A DNA stretch of 12,117 nucleotides. Origin: Hepatocystis sp. ex Piliocolobus tephrosceles. Lineage: Eukaryota; Apicomplexa; Aconoidasida; Haemosporida; Plasmodiidae. Position 1 is the stretch's first letter; every line of letters starts with the position of its first letter. Where the stretch lies: the NCBI GenBank assembly GCA_902459845.2, contig CABPSV020000327.1, forward strand, positions 2,971 to 15,087, in the 5' to 3' direction. Below the pieces are notes generated by a model. The model had not been told where the DNA came from. It was given only the letters and a program-made list of their open reading frames with translations, and did no database searches. Positions 1 through 8,700 of the stretch are shown here, piece by piece. The translations under genes and the position numbers were made by a program.

Positions 1-70
<70 letters not shown>
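1..70. repeat. Poly(T) homopolymer, at least 70 bases, cut by window edge
   Basis: An uninterrupted run of T fills the first 70 bases and may extend to the left. It is followed by C, five T and AG, which makes it look like the pyrimidine tract of a 3' splice site on the + strand. Runs this long are prone to assembly and sequencing length errors, so the true length is uncertain. Confidence 0.95.
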
Positions 71-78
71 CTTTTTAG

Positions 79-112
79 GGCTTGTCAAAAACTAGATGAT
101 GACGATAACTAA
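79..112 (+). CDS. Possible last exon of a gene entering from the left (partial)
   Basis: A T run ending in CTTTTTAG at 71-78 is a good 3' splice site. In the frame with one base carried over from the previous exon, bases 79-112 read Ala-Cys-Gln-Lys-Leu-Asp-Asp-Asp-Asp-Asn and then TAA. A short acidic tail is a plausible protein C-terminus, but ten codons cannot identify a family. The opposite strand competes: ATG at 184 down to a stop at 92 gives a 30-residue ORF starting MEDIKTTSLL, so the stretch could instead be the first exon of a leftward gene. The higher sequence complexity of 79-200 compared with the following DNA suggests that something here is transcribed. I slightly prefer the + strand reading because of the pyrimidine tract. 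Confidence 0.3.
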
Positions 113-1350
113 AAACTTGCTCAAACGTTGTTTCAGTTTTCTTTTTGTAATTTGAAGAAGCGAAGTTGTTTTAATATCTTCCATGTCTTCCTTCCTTCAT
201 TCAATTTTTTTTTATTTTTTTTTTAGTATCCAAGCGATGTTACATTTATTATAAAAGTTAATTTATTAAACATTGTAAAAATAAAAAAATATATTTTTAA
301 ATATTTATCAAAAAGTATAAAATGTTTTTTGAAATTGAATGAACAGTATATACATATACATATTATATATTATATATATATTTATTATGAACATGTATAT
401 ATTTATATGTGTGTGTGTATGTGCATAATTATGTGTAATTATTTACTCCATGTGTGTAAATTTTTACAGAAAATGATTTGAACTTTACTATAAATTATTT
501 TTATTTTGATTGTTATTATTTTATTTTTAAACTAGAAAATTGTAAAACTTGTTATAATTTTTTTTTAATTTGACATATAAACAGACTTGCACATATGTAT
601 ATATATATATATATATATGTATGTACATAATATATGTACATGTACGGACACACATAAAATAAATGTTTTAAAAAACTTATACTGGGGTGAACAGAAAAGC
701 TAACAAATAAAACGGACAACATATTTTTTTTATAGTGGTAAGTACTTGTATGTACGTACGTATATACTTATTAATACTTATTTGAATTTCCCTTTTTTGG
801 TATAATATATATATAAAATATACAGAAGTGTTAAATACATTTACACATGTATGTTATACTTTTAGTTTTCGTATCGAATTTATTTAATAATACATTAGGT
901 TTGTGATAAATAACACTTTCGCTAGTTATTACAATATGTTATACTTTCTTTTTTTTTATATATATAGTATGTTTGCTTACTTAGCTAGTTGCTATGTTAA
1001 CATTTTTATTGCTATATTCACTTTACCAAAATACAAGGTCTAATACGCATTGGGTATCTTTAGAATGTATATATTGACATAACAAATCATATTACAGTTC
1101 TTTATGTCATAAGGCCAACAAATTTGAACATGTTCTGTATAACAAGTAAATATTTATTAAAGTTCATTAATCACATTTTTAACAATTTAAACGGTTAATC
1201 AATCATGTAAACATTGTATACAAAAAGAAAAAAAACAAAACAAAACGTAAGAGCTATATATAAGCTATGTGTGTTTTTTTTTTTTTTTTTTTATTGTTAT
1301 ATTTTTTTTTTTTTTATTAAATATGCATAATATAACTGTCATTCTTATCC

Positions 1351-1414
1351 CAGTAAGTTGAAAATCGAATGGTCGTGTTGGTGTTCACGTTTTTTAAAAT
1401 ATAGCAACTTACTG
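1351..1414. other. Inverted repeat, possible RNA hairpin
   Basis: CAGTAAGTTG at 1351-1360 is matched exactly by its reverse complement CAACTTACTG at 1405-1414, leaving a 44-base loop. Inside the loop CGTG (1374-1377) can pair with CACG (1386-1389). The segment is richer in G+C than its surroundings. It could be a structured RNA or a 3' UTR element, but inverted repeats of this size also arise by chance in DNA of this composition, and no snoRNA or tRNA signature is clear. Confidence 0.25.
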
Positions 1415-1799
1415 AAAAGGTAACAAATAGGAAAAAAAAAAAAAAAAAAAAAAAATTATGATAATTGTAAATACATATAAAATGATCGCAAGTTCATACG
1501 GCTTGGGTTCATATGTTTATATAATACGGCGCCAAAAAAAAAAAAATAAATAACATTTTATTAAAAACCAAGATGGTTTACATATGTAGGCATATTAATC
1601 TATATAAAAATAATATATATATATATATATATATTTTTATTATTTGATAAACTTTTGATATGTTTTTATTTTCAGTTCTTGAAAAAAATAGTTTTATCTT
1701 ACTTATATATTTCACAGGAAGCATTTTTGAATATAAAAAATTCATACTTTTTTCGCAAATGGTATTTGACCATTTATTAATCTAAGTTTAGCATACAGA

Positions 1800-1802
<3 letters not shown>

Positions 1803-1843
<41 letters not shown>
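1803..1843. repeat. (AT)n microsatellite
   Basis: About twenty uninterrupted AT dinucleotides. Similar but shorter tracts occur near 597-618, 1612-1631, 3766-3788, 4081-4106, 4667-4692 and 5101-5118. Typical of Plasmodium non-coding DNA. Confidence 0.9.
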
Positions 1844-1845
<2 letters not shown>

Positions 1846-2951
1846 TACATACATGTGTTACACTTTTTCTATCACAAAAAAAAATGCTTTTATTCGGAAA
1901 CATAAAACTGGTGTCACTAGTGTTATATTTCGTACCATAAATTTTTGTATTTTACAACAGTTAATGATTTATTTTTATTTTTTATTTCTATCGCACTTAC
2001 TTCATTATTGGAATACGTTTTATTTTTTAACACATCTAAGTTGTTATAACAATTTAAAAATATATTAAGTGTGTATTTTTAAAATAGTATAATTTTATTT
2101 GGGTTTTTATATATATTTATTTGGCTACATATATATGCATATTTTATCTATCTACTTATTTAGCAGTTGGCTCAATATGTTTCATGCTTTCTCTTACCAT
2201 CTACTATCGAATATATTTTTTTAGTGTATTCCTGTTCTTCTATTGACTAAATTAAAAAAAAAAAAAAAAAAAAAAACACACATAAACGAATGAACAAGTT
2301 TTAAATTTTAATAAGTAGTAAAAAAAAAAAAAAAAAAACTGATAAGTCAAATTATATGCATGTTGAAAAAGGGAGAAAGAGGTTTATAAAATAAAGTTAA
2401 TAAACAATATTTGTATATATATATTAACACTGTCAGTCTCCATTTTTTCAATAGCTGTTTGGTAGTAAATGAAAACAGCGTTACAAAAGGTATTTCATGC
2501 GTTACTATATCAAATTAAATTTATATGCGTTCTTATTATTCTACTACTACTTATTAAAATTAAATTTAAAATTTTTAACAAAGAAAAAATAACAAAATAA
2601 AAATAAACAGTAAAATAAAATCTATTCATATAAAGCGAAATAACAAAAAAAAAAAAAAAAAAAATATATATAAATACAAATTAAATAAATTAAAAAAAAC
2701 TAAAATAAAATAACTTTAAACCTTTTTTCATTTTTTATAATATTTTTATATATTGGACAGCATTGTTTGTGAACACGCTAGATTTTTTTTTCTTTTTTAT
2801 TTTTTAGAGACAGTTTTTTCTTCTGTAAGCTATTGTGCAGTCTAATGGCAAATTTAATAATTATACACATTTATATATACTTTTGTTTAAATTAATATAA
2901 TCACGTTATTTTATATCTTCTTAAATTGCTGTTTAATGACAAATTATATTT

Positions 2952-3059
2952 CGCTTTACGTTTTTCGCTTTACGTTTTTCGCTTTACGTTTTTTGCTTCA
3001 CGTTTTTTGCTTTACGTTTTTTGCTTTACGTTTTTTGCTTTACGTTTTTTGCTTTACAT
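2952..3059. repeat. 14-bp minisatellite, about eight units
   Basis: Tandem units of (C/T)GCTTTACGTTTTT start at 2952, 2966, 2980, 2994, 3008, 3022 and 3036, with a decayed unit from 3050. The first three begin with C and the later ones with T; the unit at 2994 has GCTTCACG. The array lies about 440 bases upstream of the start codon at 3498 and continues into a degenerate T-rich tract with TTCATTT/TTCGCTTT motifs to about 3160. The 14-bp period breaks every reading frame, so it is not coding. Confidence 0.9.
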
Positions 3060-3352
3060 TTATTTATTACTTTCGTTTTTTTTTATATTTATCTTTTTAC
3101 ATTCATTTTATATTCATTTTTTTATATTCGCTTTTTTATTTTTATGTTCACTTTTTTTTTTTTTATTTATTTCCCCTTTTTTTGCCTTAAACATATTAAA
3201 CTGTTTGAAACTGTGTGTTTTGCAAATACGTTTTTTTTTTGTAACATTGATTTAAATTTTATATAGAATATAAATTGATTTCCATCCTTTTTCTCTATCT
3301 CTTCCTCTTCTTTATTCCCTTTTTTTTTTTAATTTTTATTTTTATTTTTACT

Positions 3353-3383
<31 letters not shown>

Positions 3384-3412
3384 ATATACTCGATTAACAA
3401 TCAAAAAAAAAA
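3060..3412. other. Pyrimidine-rich tract upstream of the Psf1-like gene
   Basis: This stretch is almost entirely T and C on the + strand, with a T run at 3359-3383, then changes abruptly to an A run at about 3403-3420 and an A-rich leader before the ATG at 3498. It probably covers promoter and 5' UTR sequence. An intron in the 5' UTR is possible but no donor/acceptor pair stands out. Confidence 0.5.
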
Positions 3413-3497
3413 AAAAAAAATTACAAAATAAAATAAGACTCACTAACATCACATTAACATAACAGTAATAGTAACATAATAAATAATAAAATTAAAA

Positions 3498-4192
3498 ATG
3501 GCTGCAAAATCACCATGCTTAGAAATATTACCCTCTCTATTTAGGGATGAGCAGATGAGTAACAGGATTCAAGCATATCCAGTCGAAACTATGAAAAGAG
3601 CTTATTTGGAATTAAAAGGATATTATGAACAATACAAAATTTATGCAGAGTAACAATAAAAAGAATAATTATATACATAAATGTGTATATTCATATAAAA
3701 ATAAAGATTTATGCTTTGATCAGTTATGTGATAAATTTTTTTTTTTTGTAACTTTTATCAACTTATATATATATATATATATATATATACATACACTTGT
3801 ACATCTTTTAATTTTAGTGTATGTAGAATGTCTTATTTTTATATCACATTAATTTATTGTTTTTTTTTATATTAATCAACTGTTACTATTATGAAATTAT
3901 TTACATTTATTTTTATTTACAGAAAATTAATTAACTTTACTGGATCAATAAATGATGAAAACCAAAGAAAAGAAAAATTAACAATAAAATTGAAATGTGA
4001 ATACTATGCTGTATTATTTACTCAGGCTTCTAAACTATTAAATGAATACGTGTTAGAAAAAAATGAAAAAAAAAAAAAATAATATATATATATATATATA
4101 TATATAATGTGTATATATATGTGAATGTTTTTGTAAATAAATAAAAAATCTGTAACTAAAACGAAAAAGAAAAAAAAAAAAAAAAAAATATC

Positions 4193-4227
<35 letters not shown>

Positions 4228-4664
4228 TATATAGAAATTTCAGAAATAGATTAGTATTAGAATTAGCTATAAATGTGAATGGTTTAATGGAATCTATACA
4301 TGCAACTATTATATCGAGACTTAGTGAAGATGAGAAAAGAGAATTACGAAGATATTGCGAAGTGAGTATTTAAAAAAATTTACTCTTTCACTATTATATG
4401 ATAAAGAAGTTATATACATTTATTTGGTACATATATTTATATATTTTTACATGTTTGTTTGTGTATGTTTTGACGTCAGAATATCAGAAGTGGGAGATCC
4501 AAATCTAAATTACAAAAGGTTAGCATTTTTTTTGTTTTTTTTATTTTTTTGTTTTTTTACATATGTAAAAATTTTCATAAATACATAAAAAACCAAACAT
4601 ATAGTATTTACCTACATGTTTACATAATAATACACAGTTATACACATAGTTCCATGTGGTGAGC

Positions 4665-4696
<32 letters not shown>

Positions 4697-4887
4697 CCCC
4701 TTTTTAATAGAAATATATAGTTTGCCTTTTGAACGACTTAACCATCGAAGACTTAAATTATGAAGGAGAAGAAACTGAAAATGAAGTGAGGAAAGTTTTT
4801 TATCCGGCAGGAATGAAAATCAGTGTTTATGAAGACAAAGCGTTAGACTTACAAAAATGTGAATCGGCTAAAATTTTAAAAGATTAA
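3498..4887 (+). CDS. PSF1: Probable GINS complex subunit Psf1 (five exons, 207 aa)
   Basis: Predicted exons are 3498-3649, 3923-4051, 4235-4361, 4480-4518 and 4711-4887, 624 bases in all. Introns start GTAACA, GTTAGA, GTGAGT and GTTAGC and end in AG with matching phases (2, 2, 0, 0). Every intron is closed in the upstream frame. The protein has 207 residues, near the usual Psf1 length of about 200. Compared from memory with human and yeast Psf1, the N-terminus (LEILPSL, then QAYPVETMKRAYLELKGYY, residues 8-43) fits the first helices. KCEYYAVL (75-82), RNR (97-99) and LSEDEKRELRRYCENI (123-138) fit the helical A domain, and 150-207 fits the small C-terminal B domain. The classic RNRRCLLAY-type core is poorly kept, so the assignment is inference. 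GINS (Sld5, Psf1-3) joins Cdc45 and MCM2-7 to form the replicative helicase in the nucleus. The least certain junction is intron 2, whose acceptor could also be at 4243. The first ATG after the A-rich leader was taken as start. Confidence 0.6.
3650..3922 (+). other. Intron 1 of the Psf1-like gene
   Basis: The donor GTAACA splits codon 51 (GA|A, Glu) and the acceptor ends TTTACAG. Reading through gives TAA immediately after the donor, so splicing is required. The intron contains an (AT)n tract and a T run. Confidence 0.75.
4052..4234 (+). other. Intron 2 of the Psf1-like gene
   Basis: The exon frame stops at 4080, and the only GT donors before that stop and near the exon end are at 4050 and 4052. 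The one at 4052 (GTTAGA) has the phase required by the next exon. The acceptor is ATATATAG at 4234 after a T run of nearly 30 bases; the alternative acceptor at 4243 keeps the frame and removes three residues. Confidence 0.6.
4362..4710 (+). other. Introns 3 and 4 flanking a 39-base exon of the Psf1-like gene
   Basis: Intron 3 (4362-4479) begins with the near-consensus donor GTGAGT and ends GACGTCAG. Exon 4 (4480-4518) has 13 codons and reads Asn-Ile-Arg-Ser-Gly-Arg-Ser-Lys-Ser-Lys-Leu-Gln-Lys. Intron 4 (4519-4710) begins GTTAGC and ends TTAATAG. Both introns are phase 0. The alternative acceptor at 4487 gives a stop within the exon and was rejected. The basic microexon would form the linker between the helical and C-terminal parts. 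Confidence 0.7.
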
Positions 4888-4966
4888 AACGAATAAATTA
4901 AATAAATATAAAAATATTTAAAGTTGTAGAAAATTAAAATTATGAATTATTATATAATATTAAATT

Positions 4967-5001
<35 letters not shown>

Positions 5002-5738
5002 ATTTCTCTACTTTTGCAATTTTCGATTATAACCATTATTACTTATACATTTTTTTTTAGTTACATGTTTGTAAGTATACATACACGTTTACATATGTAC
5101 ATATATATATATATATATGCGTGTGTATGTATGATCGTACAAACAATACATATTATTTTTAACATTTATTTGTTACATTTTTTCAAAAATTTTATTATTT
5201 TAAAAACAAATAAAAAAAAAAAAAAAAAAAAAAAGAAAGTATCATGTTAAAAAAAAGACTATTTATGATTATAAACAAAAATAAGTAATTAGGTAATTCA
5301 CAAGTTAAACGTTCCGCATGAACGAAATTCATAAACGGTGGTTAAAAATGTAGTTAAGCATATAAACATATATAGACAAAAAAAAAAAAAAAATAAAGAA
5401 AAACAAAGCAAAACAAAACAAAGTAAAACAAAATAAACAAAGTAAAACAAAATAAACAAAGTAAAACAAAATAAACAAAGTAAAATAAAGTAAAACAAAA
5501 TAAGATTAATAAAATGATGTCTACTTAAAAATGCTCATATTAAATAGAAAAAAAAAAATTAAGGAAAACATAAAATGTGTTAACATTAAATAAGAAATAA
5601 TAGATAAAAAAAAAGGTTTTCGATATGTAAAATATTAATATATGTACATTTTTTTTTTTTTTTTTTGTTTAAATCATGGAAGAAAAAAAAAAAAAGGAGA
5701 CATTTTGAATAAATTTAATTTTGATATATATATATATA
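4888..5738. other. Convergent 3' intergenic region
   Basis: This stretch between the two stop codons carries the 3' UTRs of both convergent genes. It has a T run of nearly 30 bases at about 4970-4998, (AT)n at 5101-5118, an A run at about 5212-5234, a 19-bp tandem repeat at 5420-5495 and a T run at 5650-5666. No gene is supported; the open frames on either strand are homopolymer-driven. Confidence 0.75.
5420..5495. repeat. 19-bp tandem repeat, four units
   Basis: Units of AAAGTAAAACAAAATAAAC start at 5420, 5439, 5458 and 5477, with a degenerate AAAACAAAGC stretch before and a decayed copy after. The array is purine-rich on the + strand and lies between the 3' ends of two convergent genes. 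Confidence 0.85.
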
Positions 5739-8700
5739 TTATGCCAGAACTGGCACATTGTCGTAGTAGCTGTTAATTATTTGCTTACATAATTTTGTGT
5801 CGTATAATGGTAAATGAACTATATTGTAATGTTTACTCAATATAGTATGTTTAAAAATATAGTAAGATTTATAATTATAAAAATAGTTGGTATTATTACC
5901 TAATTTATTTAACAATTTGGTATGTTGTTTTGTGTAATGACTGTTGCCATTAATTTCAAAAATTGTATTAGTATTTTGATCATAAATATCTACAATAAAA
6001 TAATAATCATTTTTATTAATTATATATTCATTTTTTATGTTCACATTTTGTTCTTTAAAATTTTTATTTTTTTTTATTTTTTTTTGTAAAATATTTTTTA
6101 TATATTCATATAATTTTAAGTGAGACTTGGAGCTTTTAATTTGTTTATTAATTAATAAAACATGTTCTTTTACCTTTTTTATTTCTTTATTAAACGAGTT
6201 GTTAAATATTGTAGAATAAGTAGGTACTATTTTTTCATGTTGTTTAAAAAATAAAAAAATCTGTTTGTTTTTTTTTCTCTCATTGTAATCAATTCCTTTT
6301 TGGAATAAATAAAAAAAATCTAAATTTTCATTTGCTAAAAAATTTTTATTATTTATGTTGTTTATATTATTTATATATAAATTAAGAAATGAGTTGTTTT
6401 TGTTATAATTGTTAGATAAAACCAAATTTTTTTCACTTGGAAAAATGTTATGTGCGTGTCCATGTTTATGTCCATGATAATGTTCATGATTATGTTCATG
6501 ATTATGTCCATGATTATGTCCATGATTATGTTCATGATTATGTTCATGATTATGTCCATGATTATGTTCATGTTTATGTCCATGATTATGTTCATGTTTA
6601 TGTCCATGTTTATGTCCATGATTATTTGTTTTGTTATTTATTACCTCTTCACAATGTACAATAATTTTTTTTTTTTCTTTATCTCTTTTTTCCTTCAACT
6701 CATTATGTGTATAATCAAAATTCTCTTCACAGTTTGTATTAAAATGTACTTGTCGTTTATTTAATTCTGAATTACTAGATAATGTGCTTTCAAAAAAAAG
6801 AAATTCATTTTTTGTCATTTTTTCAACATTTAAAAATTGTTTAACAAAATTTTTGTCATATGTAAGATTATTATTTTTATTTAGTTGTAAAAATAAATAA
6901 AGTGTATAAAATTTCATAACATTTTCTTTATTTATTAAAATATATTTTTTTATATTATCTGTGTTTATGCTATATAATTCGTAAAAATAACATTTTAATA
7001 TGTCAATACAAATTTGTATATACATATTGACATAGTTATATTTATTATTACACAATTCGTTGGACTCATCATATGGATCACTATTTTTTTTATAGTCGCT
7101 CACCCGTTTTATATCATGATATATATTTGTTTTAAAATCTCTTACATCCTTCAAATTATAACTTATGTTTGTACTTATTAAACATAAGCTATAAATACAA
7201 GTTAAAATATCATCATGATTGTTAATAGTCATATCATCATATTGTTTCGATTTATTTTGTTTGTTAATATTTGATAAATAATTATAAATTATTAATTTTA
7301 ATATTAATCGTAATTGATTAATAGTTATTTGATTATATACAGTTATTGGTAATAATACTTTTTTTAAAAATATAAATATATTTAAATTATTGTTTTTATA
7401 TAATATATATAAATAATTATAATTTATTAAACTAAACAAAGGCATATACGCAATATTTGTATATGTAATTGTCCAATTATATATTGATAAAATTCGTTCA
7501 TTGATTTTTTCAATTGTATTAAAAAAGTGATTTTTATCAGTAGTTTGTTTATAAACTGTATATATTTTTTTATACATATTATAAAAATATAAATAAGAGT
7601 AAAGTGATACTTTTTCGTTAGTATAATTACAAACACTATTCAAACTATTTCCACTGTCAATTTTATTAATTGCATAATTAATATTACTTAATGATACCAA
7701 TATGTTATACCATTTTTGAAAAACTTCGTTATCTATATATTTAAAAAAACTATTTTTTTGATCAAAAAAAAAATCAAGTTTTAACTGTTTTTCTAGTATA
7801 GAAACAATAATATTATATAGCTCTATTTTTAATTCATTTTTTACATACCATATATTCATATTTGATAAACTATATAAAAATATTGAAAGATGTTGTATAT
7901 TTAATAAGGAATTATTTTTGTAAGAAGCCAAAATATTCATATTTTTATTTTTATTTTCGTTGTCTAATGTTTTTATTAAATTTTTTAATATATTAGTTGT
8001 TAACTTTTTTAATATTTTTTCAACTGTCCATATATCTAGACTTAATAAAGATGTTTTGGAGTTTTCACAACTTTCTATTATCACATCGGATTTGTTTGTT
8101 TGTTTTTCATTTTTATTCATTTTAAAATATGGGGTAATGCTCAAAACGTTTTTAAATTTATTTTTTTTTTGTTCATGTTCTGTATATTTTGTGTAGTCTT
8201 CGTGTGCTTCCGTAAATTCCTGTACTTCCGTAAGTTCGTTTGAGGATTCGTATAGTTGTTCCTTTTTTAGTACACCCAACTCTTTCTGTACAAACTTATC
8301 AGAAAATAAAAAGATGCTATCAGAAAATGCATCAAACACATTGTCTTCATTGTTTTCGTTATATTTATTGTTTTCGTTATATTTATTGTTTTCGTTATAT
8401 TTATTGTTTTCGTTATATTTATTGTCATAAGAATTCAACGGATGTTGTTCATTGTATATTGTAATAAAATTTTGTAATTGTTGTATACATTTAAAAATAA
8501 TAGAATAATGATGATAATGAAATTTTTTTAAATGATAAATTGTTATGAGTAGAGAAGATTTTAAAAATGTATCATAATTTAATAAATATCGTTTATTTTG
8601 ATTCGTTAAGCATAAACGATTTTGTTCATTATTTAAAGAAGATATATCATCATAATAATTTTGTTTTTTTTGACTCAATTTTTTTATTGGATAATATATA

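Larger units (their letters stand above)
185..3497. other. Long A+T-rich intergenic region with no supported gene
   Basis: About 3.3 kb with no convincing coding sequence. The open frames present are T-rich (Phe/Leu/Tyr/Ile) and run through homopolymers or (AT)n tracts. It contains T or A runs near 1274-1292, 1301-1315, 1432-1455, 2252-2275, 2321-2338, 2644-2663 and 3359-3383, several (AT)n tracts (for example 597-618 and 1803-1843), a small inverted repeat at 1351-1414 and a minisatellite at 2952-3059. The right part must hold the promoter and 5' UTR of the gene starting at 3498. No core promoter can be recognised in such DNA by eye. Confidence 0.8.

Noticed and set aside
1853..2068. 71-codon + strand frame
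   Set aside because: Pyrimidine-rich, Phe/Leu/Ile-dominated, no plausible ATG context, and opposite to the purine-rich bias of the real coding strands here.
2926..3266. Overlapping + strand frames rich in Phe, Leu and Tyr
   Set aside because: They translate the 14-bp minisatellite and the adjoining T-rich tract; a period not divisible by three moves each unit to a new frame.
5298..5498. 66-codon - strand frame across the 19-bp repeat
   Set aside because: Phe/Leu-rich translation of an A-rich tandem repeat; no conserved-looking sequence and no ATG context beyond chance.
6437..6664. Open + strand frame with repeated Val-His-Asp-Tyr, antisense to the histidine tract
   Set aside because: It is the mirror of an in-frame repeat whose period is a multiple of three, so the antisense frame stays open automatically; the sense gene explains it.
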